Shown in pieces: positions 22,411-31,443 of a stretch of 64,000 nt of DNA. The notes beneath the pieces were generated by a model, which saw only the letters and a list, made by a program, of their open reading frames with translations, did no database searches and was not told the DNA's origin. How positions within the stretch are numbered: position 1 is the first letter of the stretch; each line of letters opens with the position of its first letter. The translations under genes and the position numbers were made by a program. This DNA is from Corynebacterium wankanglinii. Its GTDB lineage: Bacteria > Actinomycetota > Actinomycetes > Mycobacteriales > Mycobacteriaceae. Location of the stretch: NCBI GenBank assembly GCA_014490595.1, contig CP061031.1, positions 124,001 through 188,000 of the forward strand, in the 5' to 3' direction.

Positions 22411-25400
22411 ATGAAGCCGTTGAAGAACGCAACTCTTAAGAAGCGCGTCATGACTGCGCTTATTTCCACCACTGCCGTACTTGGCTCGGTGGCTGCTGTA
22501 GCGCCGTCTGCGTCTGCAGCTGTGGGCGACGACCCTTTCTTGACCGTGAACGCATACCAGAAGCTGAACAACGACGAACTTGCGGCGTACATGAACGCAA
22601 AGAAGTCGGAGGGTAGCGACTGGTCCATCAACCTGCTGCCGACCACCCTCGGCCCGGGCTGGTGCGTTGACTGGGGTCTGGGCAACGGTTGGAACGACCC
22701 GACCGCCGGTTACGAGCCGCGCAAGCTTACTGGCGCATCCGGCCGTGTCGGCGACGGTTACGGCATCAGCGAGGAAGTTCGCCTCGGTGCTATCAACGCG
22801 ACGATGAAGCTGCAGGCGGACTACGCTGCATACGCCAAGGGTGATACCTCGCTGCAGCGCATTCAGGCGATTAAGACCGACGAAATCGCACTTCGCGCTC
22901 TGCTGGGCAACGACCTCGGCGCCCTGAACGCTGTCCGCGAGGCAATTTACAAGGGTCAGCGCGAGCTGTCCGATCTTGGCGAGCGCGAGTCTGGCACCAC
23001 CCCTGTGGTCACTAACGCAGTCTTCGAGCAGATCACTGGCTTCCGCGTCGTCGACGCGGGCTCCGGCGCCCCGCGTTACCGCATTGTGCCGAACGAAAAT
23101 AAGATCAAGCAGTTCCGTGAGCAGTACTCCAACGGCGAGTATGTCACCATCCTGGTGCCGAAGAACTACAACTTCTCCGTGCGTGTGAACCGCACCAAGA
23201 CGTTCCAGCGCATCGTGCCGATCGAGCAGCCGGGTCTGAACCCGGAGAAGCCGAAGTGGGACGGCCAGATCACCGAGTGGGTGACCCCGCCGGCAACCCA
23301 GACCACGCAGACCATCACCCTGCCGCCGCAGACAGTTACCCGCACCGTCGAGCAGCCGCCGAAGAACGTCACCACGACCGTGACCTACCCGAAGACCACG
23401 GTCACCGAGACCAACGTGCTACCGCCGCGCACCGTCACCTACACCACGACGCAGCCCCCGCGTACGGTGACCGAGACCTCCACCAACGAGACCACGACCT
23501 TCACCAATGTGAAGAAGTTCCCGCCGGTAGTCACGACCGTGACCTCCACCGAGCCGGACAGCTACGTCACCACCCGCGTGACCACCCCGGGCCGTGAGGT
23601 CACCAAGACCATCACCCCGGACCCGATCACCTCCACCGTGAAGACCACAGTCAACGGCACCCCGGTGACCAAGACTGTGACCGAGACCCCCGGCGCTTAC
23701 ACCACCGTTGTGAAGACCCCGGGCCAGCCGACCACTGTCACCGAGACCGTGACCGCTGAGACGAAGACCGTCACCCGCGAGCCGTCCACCGTTGTTGAGA
23801 CCGTGAAGACCACTCCGGTCAAGACCACGGTTGAGACCCAGCCGGCCACCACCTCGGTGCTGACCAAGACGGTCACCCCGGCTCCGGAGGTCGCAACCAC
23901 GACCGTTGTCCACAACGAGAACTACTTCAGCGAGAAGGTGTACGAGTCCGTCAAGGAAGTTCGCGAGTACTACAACTTCGCGGGCTTTGCTCAGGGCGAG
24001 AAGTCTAAGGAAATCGAGCTGCCGGGCAACCTGGGCGATTCCTGGACCTTCGAGATCATCAAGGGTGGCGACATTGTCATCGTTGAGCGCACCGACGAGG
24101 GCAAGCTGAAGATCACTCCGAAGCCGGACTTCAAGGGCGAGGGCGAGGTTGAGATCCTCATCACCGATGCCCAGGGCAACCAGTACATCTACCGCGTGAA
24201 GGTCAGCGACGTTGTCAACGTTGAGACCGCCACGAAGGTCAAGGTCAACAACTTCTTCTACACGATCAACCCGGGCAGCAACGACCGTGTCCGCGTTATC
24301 CCGAAGAACACGAAGGACACCTTCGACTACTTCTTCGTGGACAAGGACGGGAACCCGCTCGAGATCACCCCGAGCCAGGTTGAGGTTCGCGACGATGAGA
24401 ACAAGGTCACCGTCGACGTCAAGGATCCGACGTTCCGCGGCAACGTCATCGTTCGTGTCACCGAAGAGAGTGGCGACATTCGCGAGAACATCGTCACCGT
24501 CGAGACCACCACCTCCAAGTTCGACGTGACCCGCCAGATCCTGGACACCTCCACCTCCATCATCGAGCGCCGCGGCGGCACCTACACGATCGTCTCCGGC
24601 GAGGGCAAGGTCGACATCACGCAGAGCGAGGACGGGACCAACTGGCTGGTCAAGCCGAAGAAGGGCGAGACCGGCGAGGTGAAGATCGTCTTCACCGACG
24701 ACAACGGTGTGGAGTACAACTACACCCTTGAGATTGTCAAGGACCCGAACGGTGGCCCGACGCTGCGCAACGACTCGATCGAGAACCTGCCGAACGAGCA
24801 CGCGCAGATCGACATCAAGGACGGCTGGACCTACGAGATCGTCGAGGGCAAGGACGTCATCACCCTCGAGGAGTTCACGCACAAGGACGGCAAGCACCTC
24901 AACGCGCGTCCGCTCGACGACGAGGCGTACGGCACTGCGATTGTCCACGTCAAGGAGAAGGACGGCCAGCTGGTCGCTATCTGGACCATCAACGTTGCGC
25001 CGCCGCGTGACTGGACCGGCCAGATCAAGGTCGTAGAGAACGAGACGAACGTTGTGGACCGCTCCATCGTCCGCATCTTCCGCGGCATCGAGGAGGACGC
25101 TGAGCAGGGCCTGAAGGGGAACATCCTCGAGGTCGTCGAGGGCGAGGACCTCATCGACACCGATCGCTCCACCATGGGTGACAACGGTGCGTGGGAGCTG
25201 CACTTCAAGCCGGGTAAGACCGGCAAGGTTGTGGTGAAGGAGTACCAGCAGCGCGGCGACGACAAGGCTCCGGACCACATCAGCACCTTCATCTACAACG
25301 TTGGTGAGCCGCAGATCCGCGAGATCAACTACAACGTCACCTCCGACAACGTGCTCGACCTGGCTGGCTCCAACCTGTCCATCGTTGAGGGTAAGGACCT

Positions 25401-27201
25401 CATCGCGCTCAAGGACGGCGAAACGCTGCCGGAGGACGCAGTCAAGGAAGGCGATGAGACCCCGAAGGGCGTCAAGGAGCTGAGCCTGGATCTCAAGCGC
25501 GAGGCTGAAGGCACCCTGGTCATTGAGAACCGCAACGACGAGGGCTATCTCTTCGAGCGCTACGCCATCAACGTGACCCCGGGCCGCGACGCCAACGTCA
25601 CCCCGATCAAGCGCTCCATGTCCTGGAACGCCATCGCTGAGGTGGTCTTCAACCAGGACAAGGAGTACCCGGACACGTTCAAGGTTCTCGAGGGCGAGGA
25701 TCTGATCAACGTCAAGGAAGGCGAGAACAACCTCACCATTACCGGCAAGAACAGCAAGACCGGTAAGGCTGTCATCGAGGTCAAGGACAAGCGTGGCGTT
25801 TGGGCCATCTACGAGCTGGACATCACCGACCCGCAGGTCGGCGGCCGCGAGTACACGGTGTCCACCAACGCCGAGTTCGTAGCAACCATGGTGAAGCAGG
25901 AGAACACTTTCCAGGTTGTGGAAGGCGCCCGATTCTTCGAGGCGCCGCAGGACCGCAACGGCCAGTGGGTGCTCAAGCCGAAGGCCGACGCTGCCGGCAA
26001 CAAGGGCCTCGTCGTTGAATACGACAAGAACGGCAACGAGATCAACCGTTACCGCATCAACATCACCCAGGGCAAGGTCTCGCAGACCCGCGACGTCCGC
26101 GATTACCTGATCGAGGGCCAGACCCGCAAGTTCCCGCAGCTGTCTGCGCAGAACACTTTCGTGGTCGTCTCCGGCGCTGAGCACGTGGACTACTCCACCG
26201 AGAACGGCGAGCTCGCAATCACCGCAAAGCCGGGCACCGCGGGCAAGAAGGTCCGCGTTGAGGAGCACAACACCAACGGCGACGTGGTCCGCAACATCCT
26301 GTTCACCGTTGTTCCGGAGGGCGCCGTTTCCGCCGAGGGCGCAACGGCTGGCGGCAACAAGGATCTGCCTGGCATCACCATCAACAACAACACCGAGTCC
26401 GGTGCTGTGAACGTCGAGTTCAAGCAGGGTGTCAAGGACATGGCCATCATCAGCGGTGATGTGACCAAGATCCCGACGGCAGAGGGCGTCACCCTGCAGG
26501 GCACGCCGGAGGCCATTGCAAAGGCGAAGCAGTGCATCGCCGACAAGCAGGCCAAGGGCGAAACCGTGAAGCCGGGCGATTGCGGTATCCCGGTTGAGTA
26601 CCTGCTCATCGATGCGGAAGGAAACCAGGCCTACAAGCCGGGCACGATCACCGTCGAGGTGAGCATGGGTGGCGAGCTGAACATCAACACCCAGACCGAG
26701 CAGAAGGGCTCTTCCGCAGAGCTCGACGGCGAATGCATCGCCGGCATCGTGGGCCTGTCCGCCCCGCTGCTGCTGGCCATCCCGGTCGGCATCCTGTCGC
26801 AGGTGCAGATCCCGGGTCTGGAGCACGTCTCCGCGCAGATCAACGCTGCGATCCAGGAGGCGAACACCCAGATTCAGCGCGGCTTGGGCATCTATGACGA
26901 GGATCGCGCCCAGCGCGCAGCCGGTATCCAGGGCGCGTTTGCCATCGACAACCCGCAGGCCATCGGCCTCGCAGCCGGCGCACTGGCTGCGATCTCGCTG
27001 GGTCTGCTGGCAGTCGACGGCGTCATGCGTGCCTGCGGTGCGGAGGAGTACACATCCTCCTACATGCTGGGCAAGGCAACCGGCAACGAGACGCTGATGA
27101 ATGGCTCCTCCGGCAAGACCTCCGAGGCCCCCAAGGCCGGCGAAGAGGCTGAGGGGAACGCTGGGGGCTCGGCAAGCGGCTCCTCCTCCAAGGAGAAGTA
27201 A
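22411..27201 (+). CDS. Giant surface protein copy 2 with degenerate thioester-like head
   Basis: 1596 aa, open throughout. Signal peptide MKPLKNATLKKRVMTALIST with cleavage near SASAA. The head domain is homologous to copy 1 and keeps C85 in GPGWCVDWG, but the aligned Gln is N202 in VVTNAVFEQITGF. Stalk at about residues 290-510 is rich in Thr, Val and Pro (TITLPPQTVTRTVEQPPKNV). Then come roughly ten beta modules with the pattern VVEGEDLI...GNEINRYRINI. The C-terminal anchor is LDGECIAGIVGLSAPLLLAI, IPGLEHVSAQINAAIQEANT, and a final helix AGALAAISLGLLAVDGVMRA before a GSSGK-rich tail. It is likely exposed on the mycomembrane and may be an adhesin; the ligand is unknown. Confidence 0.85.
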   Translation: MKPLKNATLKKRVMTALISTTAVLGSVAAVAPSASAAVGDDPFLTVNAYQKLNNDELAAYMNAKKSEGSDWSINLLPTTLGPGWCVDWGLGNGWNDPTAGYEPRKLTGASGRVGDGYGISEEVRLGAINATMKLQADYAAYAKGDTSLQRIQAIKTDEIALRALLGNDLGALNAVREAIYKGQRELSDLGERESGTTPVVTNAVFEQITGFRVVDAGSGAPRYRIVPNENKIKQFREQYSNGEYVTILVPKNYNFSVRVNRTKTFQRIVPIEQPGLNPEKPKWDGQITEWVTPPATQTTQTITLPPQTVTRTVEQPPKNVTTTVTYPKTTVTETNVLPPRTVTYTTTQPPRTVTETSTNETTTFTNVKKFPPVVTTVTSTEPDSYVTTRVTTPGREVTKTITPDPITSTVKTTVNGTPVTKTVTETPGAYTTVVKTPGQPTTVTETVTAETKTVTREPSTVVETVKTTPVKTTVETQPATTSVLTKTVTPAPEVATTTVVHNENYFSEKVYESVKEVREYYNFAGFAQGEKSKEIELPGNLGDSWTFEIIKGGDIVIVERTDEGKLKITPKPDFKGEGEVEILITDAQGNQYIYRVKVSDVVNVETATKVKVNNFFYTINPGSNDRVRVIPKNTKDTFDYFFVDKDGNPLEITPSQVEVRDDENKVTVDVKDPTFRGNVIVRVTEESGDIRENIVTVETTTSKFDVTRQILDTSTSIIERRGGTYTIVSGEGKVDITQSEDGTNWLVKPKKGETGEVKIVFTDDNGVEYNYTLEIVKDPNGGPTLRNDSIENLPNEHAQIDIKDGWTYEIVEGKDVITLEEFTHKDGKHLNARPLDDEAYGTAIVHVKEKDGQLVAIWTINVAPPRDWTGQIKVVENETNVVDRSIVRIFRGIEEDAEQGLKGNILEVVEGEDLIDTDRSTMGDNGAWELHFKPGKTGKVVVKEYQQRGDDKAPDHISTFIYNVGEPQIREINYNVTSDNVLDLAGSNLSIVEGKDLIALKDGETLPEDAVKEGDETPKGVKELSLDLKREAEGTLVIENRNDEGYLFERYAINVTPGRDANVTPIKRSMSWNAIAEVVFNQDKEYPDTFKVLEGEDLINVKEGENNLTITGKNSKTGKAVIEVKDKRGVWAIYELDITDPQVGGREYTVSTNAEFVATMVKQENTFQVVEGARFFEAPQDRNGQWVLKPKADAAGNKGLVVEYDKNGNEINRYRINITQGKVSQTRDVRDYLIEGQTRKFPQLSAQNTFVVVSGAEHVDYSTENGELAITAKPGTAGKKVRVEEHNTNGDVVRNILFTVVPEGAVSAEGATAGGNKDLPGITINNNTESGAVNVEFKQGVKDMAIISGDVTKIPTAEGVTLQGTPEAIAKAKQCIADKQAKGETVKPGDCGIPVEYLLIDAEGNQAYKPGTITVEVSMGGELNINTQTEQKGSSAELDGECIAGIVGLSAPLLLAIPVGILSQVQIPGLEHVSAQINAAIQEANTQIQRGLGIYDEDRAQRAAGIQGAFAIDNPQAIGLAAGALAAISLGLLAVDGVMRACGAEEYTSSYMLGKATGNETLMNGSSGKTSEAPKAGEEAEGNAGGSASGSSSKEK

Positions 27202-27216
27202 TCCCCCGAAGAGCTA

Positions 27217-27244
27217 ATGCCCACCAGGCCCCCCTGGTGGGCAT
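27217..27244 (+). terminator. Terminator of surface protein copy 2
   Basis: ATGCCCACCAGG pairs with CCTGGTGGGCAT around four C residues, 16 bp after the stop. The T tract is weak. Confidence 0.75.
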
Positions 27245-27285
27245 ATCTCTTGCCCCGTCGAGGGGGAATTTGAGTTTCTGCGGGA

Positions 27286-27376
27286 GGATGCTTACCCCAG
27301 GATGCCTACTTCTCGACGAACCACTGGCCACACACCACAACAGTCCCGAGGAATAAGCATCCCGGAGTAAGCATCT
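27286..27376. repeat. Long imperfect inverted repeat F
   Basis: Arm 27286-27312 (GGATGCTTACCCCAGGATGC and following) matches the reverse complement of 27350-27376 at about 21 of 27 positions, around a loop of about 37 bp. It fills most of the 320-bp gap between surface copy 2 and doxX. No gene is visible. Each arm itself holds two GGATGC words. Confidence 0.6.
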
Positions 27377-27463
27377 ACCGCCGCGATCACGACGGCGTCA
27401 CCGCCAAGGCCCCGAGGCAGCGAGCCCGCACCGTACCCGTGGGAACCTGAGGAGCTACGCCAG

Positions 27464-27510
27464 GAAAAACGAAAACCCCACGCACGCTGCAAAACGCGCA
27501 CGGGGTGGGG
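27464..27510 (-). terminator. doxX terminator
   Basis: On the minus strand, CCCCGTGCGC pairs with GCGTGCGTGGGG and is followed by TTTTCGTTTTT. It lies directly after the doxX stop. Confidence 0.85.
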
Positions 27511-27521
27511 GAGTAGTGAGC

Positions 27522-27983
27522 TTACTTCTTTGGCAGAGCGGCAAGCGCGATGCCGGCGCCGACGAGCCAAGCGTCCTTCGCAATGGCCTTGCCAGCGTCG
27601 GAGGGGCGGATGCCGTCGTCCTCGGTGTACTGGTCGCCGCCGAAGTACATGCTGAGCAGGCCGGCACCGAACGCGGTGAGGCCGAGGCCTGCAAGGCGGT
27701 TCGGGATCAGCGGGCACAGCAGCGCCACACCGAGGGCGGTCTCGGCGGAGGCGAGGCCGGTGGCGAACGTCTCGGCGTCGATCTGGCCGAGCGGCGGAAC
27801 GCCGTCCACAGCCATGTCGCGCAGGCCCTCAGCGCCCTCCTTATCCACCTGGAACTTGCCCAGGCCGGCGTTGAGGATGTACGCGCCAGTGGGGATGCGC
27901 AGCGCGGCGGAGGAGAGACGCAGGTCCACCTTGTCCTGCTTGGTAAACAGGCCGGACGGAATCAGGTTGAGCGGGTTGAACAT
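27522..27983 (-). CDS. DoxX family membrane protein
   Basis: 153 aa from ATG 27983 (MFNPLNLIPSGLFTKQDKVD). An upstream start at 28031 adds a non-matching segment. It has four hydrophobic stretches, including AALRIPTGAYILNAGLGKFQ, ATGLASAETALGVALLCPLI and LAGLGLTAFGAGLLSMYFGG, and ends AGIALAALPKK. DoxX proteins are small integral membrane proteins linked to thiol or oxidative stress homeostasis in mycobacteria; the exact role here is unknown. Single-gene unit with its own terminator. Confidence 0.85.
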   Translation of the reverse strand: MFNPLNLIPSGLFTKQDKVDLRLSSAALRIPTGAYILNAGLGKFQVDKEGAEGLRDMAVDGVPPLGQIDAETFATGLASAETALGVALLCPLIPNRLAGLGLTAFGAGLLSMYFGGDQYTEDDGIRPSDAGKAIAKDAWLVGAGIALAALPKK

Positions 27984-28038
27984 GAGCGGGATCCTTTTCG
28001 GGTTCGTGCGGAAGATTGCTACCCCGCCCATGGTAGAG

Positions 28039-30132
28039 CTAAACCGTCAGTTCGGGGTGGAGGTGCTGCAGCCGCAGGACCCGGCGGGCCCGCAACGCCA
28101 CGCACGAGATGGCTATAGACGCTGCGCCCACGAAGAGCAGGACGGTGATGGCGGTCCACATGCGGGGGTCGTAGGACAGGGTGCCGAAGAGGGAGTACCG
28201 CATCAGGTCCACGGAGTACCGCATGGGGTCCCAGCTGTGCACCCACTGGATGAATCTGGGCTGGACCTCTGGCGGGTAGAGTCCGTTGGACGCCACCAGC
28301 TGCAGCGACATCAGCGCCATGGTGGCAAGGCGGCCGGGCGCGGGGCCGAGCGCCGTGTTCAGCGCCAGGATGGCGGCCACGAACACCCAGGAGACGAACA
28401 CCAGCACGCCGAACAAGGCCAGCGGGTGCGTCGGCTCCACGTCCAGGATGAGCACCTGCATCACCCAGAGGGCCACAGACTGCACGAAGCCGATGATGAA
28501 GGACGGGATCATCGTGTACAGCAGCACACGCAGGGGGTTCGTGCCGGAGTCGATGGCGCGGCGGCTAAACGGCGGCATGATCATGTACATAATCAGCACG
28601 CCAAACCACAGGGACAGCGACAGGAAGAAGGGGCTTAGGCCCTTGCCGAAGAAGGTCACGCCGTCGCCGACGTGTTGGGTGCGCACGGGCTCCGCGGCGG
28701 CGTCGATGGCCTTGTCCAGGCGTTGGCCCTCCCAGCTCGGGGCTTTTTCGGCGCCGTCGGCCAGGCTCATGGAGAGCTCGCCGGTGCCGTCGGAGAGCTT
28801 GACCAGGCCGTCATTGAGGTCGCCGAGGCCCACCACCAGCTGGTTGGAGCCGGCCGCCAGCTTGGAGGTGGCGTCGGTGGCCGTGTTGGCCGCCACCACC
28901 AACTTGCCGGTGCCGTCCTTCAGCGTGGTCACACCGGCAAGCAGGGTGCCGGAGCCGTCCTGCAGGCGCTTCAGGCCGTCTGCCAGCGTCTTGGAGGCCG
29001 CGGTGGCCTGGTCCACGCCGCTGCGGTACTGCGCCGTCGGGTCTGAGAGCTCGGTGGCCAGCTTGTGGGCGCCGGCCTGCAGCTGCATGAGCTGGCCCAC
29101 CAGGTCGTTCTGCGTCACCGCCTGCAGGGGACCGGCGTTGAGCTGCAGCTGCACCCCGCGCGCCTGATCCGCCAGCTGCGTGGAGCCCGGGATGGGGGAG
29201 CGGTCCAGGTCCGCGATCACGTTGTTCAGGTTCGCGTTGATGTCGTCCAACGCGGCCTGCAGCTCGTTGATCTTGCCCGCGAATCCGGCGATCTTGTCCA
29301 CGCCGCCGGCGATCTGCGAAGCGCCGTCGCCAAGCTGCTGCGTACCCTCCTGCAGCTTCACCATGCCGTTGGAGAGCTGGTCGGCGCCGCTGGAGGCGGT
29401 GCCCAGGCCGTCGTTGAGCTGCTTCGCGCCGTCGTGCAGGCGGGTCACACCGCCGTCGAGTTTGGTCACCGCGTCCGGTAGCTGCTGGACTTTGTCGTTG
29501 AGCTGCTGGATGCCGCCGTTGAGCTTGGTGCCGCCCTCGTTGAGCTTCTCGGAGCCGTCGTGGGCAGTGTTGGCGCCCTCGTCCAGCTGCTCCGCGCCGT
29601 CTGCGGCCTTGTGCACGCCGTCGGAAAGCGTGTTGATGCCCACGAATAACTGGTCGACCACCTTCGCACCCACCGAGTTCGACACCGCATTCGTGATCGC
29701 CTCAGCAGCCTTGTCGCCCAGCATGGTGGGGATGAAGCCGTTGGTTTCGTTCAAGGTGATGTTGATCTTGGCCGCATGGGGGTCATCGTCCTGCACACTG
29801 GTCACGGCCTCGGAGAAGTCCGTGGGGATCTCCATGCCCAGGTAGTAGGTGCCGTCGGCGATGCCTTTCTTGGCCTCCTCGGCGCTGACCACCTTGAAAT
29901 CCAGGGGGTGCTGCTCCAGTAGCTCGTCCACAACCTCCTGGCCGTTCTCGCCTTCGTCGGAGTTGACCAGCGCCACCGGCAGCTTGTACAGGTTGCCCAG
30001 CGGGTCCCAGTAGGACCACACGAACAGGCCGCCGAAGAGCAGCGGCAACAGGCAAATCGCGATGATGGCAAGCGGCGGAAGCTTGCCGTGCGCGAATTTG
30101 CGGAAGTCGGATCCAATGTGCAGGCCGCTCAT
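28039..30132 (-). CDS. YhgE/Pip family ABC-2-type exporter protein
   Basis: 697 aa. One N-terminal transmembrane helix (LPPLAIIAICLLPLLFGGLF) is followed by a long extracytoplasmic region of about 420 residues. It is built of heptad-like repeats (LNDGLGTASSGADQLSNGMV, LQEGTQQLGDGASQIAGGVD) typical of YhgE/Pip proteins. Five to six C-terminal helices follow (FFLSLSLWFGVLIMYMIMPP, VLLYTMIPSFIIGFVQSVAL, TVLLFVGAASIAISCVALRA). The start overlaps the stop of the upstream ATP-binding-like gene by ATGA. Related proteins are linked to phage infection receptors, type VII secretion (EsaA) and efflux; the substrate here is unknown. Confidence 0.85.
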   Translation of the reverse strand: MSGLHIGSDFRKFAHGKLPPLAIIAICLLPLLFGGLFVWSYWDPLGNLYKLPVALVNSDEGENGQEVVDELLEQHPLDFKVVSAEEAKKGIADGTYYLGMEIPTDFSEAVTSVQDDDPHAAKINITLNETNGFIPTMLGDKAAEAITNAVSNSVGAKVVDQLFVGINTLSDGVHKAADGAEQLDEGANTAHDGSEKLNEGGTKLNGGIQQLNDKVQQLPDAVTKLDGGVTRLHDGAKQLNDGLGTASSGADQLSNGMVKLQEGTQQLGDGASQIAGGVDKIAGFAGKINELQAALDDINANLNNVIADLDRSPIPGSTQLADQARGVQLQLNAGPLQAVTQNDLVGQLMQLQAGAHKLATELSDPTAQYRSGVDQATAASKTLADGLKRLQDGSGTLLAGVTTLKDGTGKLVVAANTATDATSKLAAGSNQLVVGLGDLNDGLVKLSDGTGELSMSLADGAEKAPSWEGQRLDKAIDAAAEPVRTQHVGDGVTFFGKGLSPFFLSLSLWFGVLIMYMIMPPFSRRAIDSGTNPLRVLLYTMIPSFIIGFVQSVALWVMQVLILDVEPTHPLALFGVLVFVSWVFVAAILALNTALGPAPGRLATMALMSLQLVASNGLYPPEVQPRFIQWVHSWDPMRYSVDLMRYSLFGTLSYDPRMWTAITVLLFVGAASIAISCVALRARRVLRLQHLHPELTV

Positions 30133-30743
30133 AGCCCCTCCTCATTCACCGTGTTCACCATGACGGGCAGGTGGACCGCCACACCGCGCAGGTCGTCCAG
30201 CAGCGTGCGCCGGATGTCCATCTTGCGCACCTGATCTACATCGTCCACGACCAGAAGCTTCGCGTCCGGCCGCGAAATCAGCGCGAGCAGCACGCGAAGC
30301 CGGAAGCGGTCGGTCGGCCCGATGTCGCCGACCTGCGCCGTTAAGTCAATGCCTTCGAGCTGTAGCGGTTCCAGCCACTTCTCCACATGCGGGTGCGACT
30401 TGATCGCCTCGGCCTTGTGCGGGGTGCGGGCGAAAAAGCCCTGCGACCACGCGATCTGCTCCCGCATCACGTCGCGGATGCGCACCAGGCGGTCCAGGCC
30501 GTCGATCTCCGTCACGCCTGCGAGCGCAACCTGCTTGAAGCGCTGGCGGGTGGTTGTCTCCTCGCCGTCGATGAGGACGGTGCCGCTGTGCGGGTTGAAA
30601 CGCCCTGCCAGCGCGAGGCTGAGCAGGGTCGAATCGGATTCTCGCCGCGTGTTCAGCAGGGTCAGCCCCCGGCCGAGATCGAACGTCTCCGGGGTGTCGC
30701 CCTTGCGGAGCACGAGGTCTTGGGTGCTGAGTATGGGGGTCAT
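30129..30743 (-). CDS. ABC ATPase-like protein lacking Walker A
   Basis: 204 aa. The fold follows an ABC nucleotide-binding domain: N-terminal LSTQDLVLRKG, then SGTVLIDGEE, a helical middle, and a Walker-B-like strand AKLLVVDDVDQV. The P-loop, however, reads LLNTRRESDSTLLSLALAGR with no GxxGxGK(S/T), and a clear LSGGQ signature is replaced by GPTDRFRLRVLLAL. ATP hydrolysis is doubtful. It is translationally coupled to the YhgE/Pip gene and divergent from the TetR gene, from which it is separated by a palindromic operator. Confidence 0.7.
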   Translation of the reverse strand: MTPILSTQDLVLRKGDTPETFDLGRGLTLLNTRRESDSTLLSLALAGRFNPHSGTVLIDGEETTTRQRFKQVALAGVTEIDGLDRLVRIRDVMREQIAWSQGFFARTPHKAEAIKSHPHVEKWLEPLQLEGIDLTAQVGDIGPTDRFRLRVLLALISRPDAKLLVVDDVDQVRKMDIRRTLLDDLRGVAVHLPVMVNTVNEEGL

Positions 30744-30768
30744 GCGGTCCCTTAACCGTAGGGTGGAC

Positions 30769-30787
30769 TATCACTTAACTCGTGATA
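30769..30787. promoter_or_regulatory. Palindromic operator candidate, TetR/exporter divergent region
   Basis: TATCACttaactcGTGATA, a perfect 6-bp inverted repeat, lies between the divergent exporter operon (start 30743) and the TetR gene (start 30838). This is the expected place for an autoregulatory TetR operator controlling both. Confidence 0.6.
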
Positions 30788-30837
30788 TGGTGCTCCGGAA
30801 AAGAGCCACTGTCAAACCCAAACGGGGGAGGACACAG

Positions 30838-31443
30838 ATGCGCGCAGACGCCCGTGCCAAACGCGACCAAATCATCGCCGCCGCGCTCGCCCAAATCGGC
30901 ACCCGCCCCAACTCCGAGATCACGCTCGAAGGCATCGCCGCCGACGCCGGCGTGGGCATCGCCACCCTCTACCGGCACTTCCCCACACGCGCCACGCTCT
31001 ACGACGCCTGCGCGATCGTCTTCCTCGACCACATCGAAACCCTCCTCGACGGCACACTCGACGGCTTCGACGCCGATCCCGCCGGGCGCTTCGAGGCCTT
31101 CGTGTGGACGCTCGTCGAACACGGCGTGGGCGTCCTCGCCGCCGCCCTGGCCGCCGACGGCACCGCCGAGGCGGTTGTGGAGCGCCGCGACGCCTTCATG
31201 GACAAAGTGCAGTTGCTTATCGACGCCGCCGCCCCCCACGGCATCATCGCCCCCGGACAGTCGCCCATGCAGCTCGCCACCGAGCTCATCGTGGCCACCC
31301 GTCCGCTGGCCGCACCGCTGGCGGCGAAGTTCCCGGACGTGCGGGACCGGTTAGTGCGCCACCTCATGGGGGGTGGCGCGCGACGGCCTAACTACTTGGT
31401 GTCCTCGTTCAGCTCGTGGCGGCCGTGCGTGGCCTTGCGCTGA
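30838..31443 (+). CDS. TetR family transcriptional regulator
   Basis: 201 aa from ATG 30838, with GGGGGAGG seven bases upstream; earlier in-frame starts are inside the divergent gene. N-terminal HTH: AKRDQIIAAALAQIGTRPNS then ITLEGIAADAGVGIATLYRH FPT. The C-terminal ligand domain is helical. It probably represses the divergent ABC-like/YhgE exporter through the TATCAC-n7-GTGATA operator. The last 17 codons overlap the convergent gene at 31392-32132, so the true C-terminus is uncertain (a small indel is possible). Confidence 0.85.
   Translation: MRADARAKRDQIIAAALAQIGTRPNSEITLEGIAADAGVGIATLYRHFPTRATLYDACAIVFLDHIETLLDGTLDGFDADPAGRFEAFVWTLVEHGVGVLAAALAADGTAEAVVERRDAFMDKVQLLIDAAAPHGIIAPGQSPMQLATELIVATRPLAAPLAAKFPDVRDRLVRHLMGGGARRPNYLVSSFSSWRPCVALR

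Noticed and set aside
23419..26826. Minus-strand open frame of 1135 aa antisense to surface protein copy 2
   Set aside because: Mirror of a biased repeat-rich gene; no start signal, signal peptide or domain.
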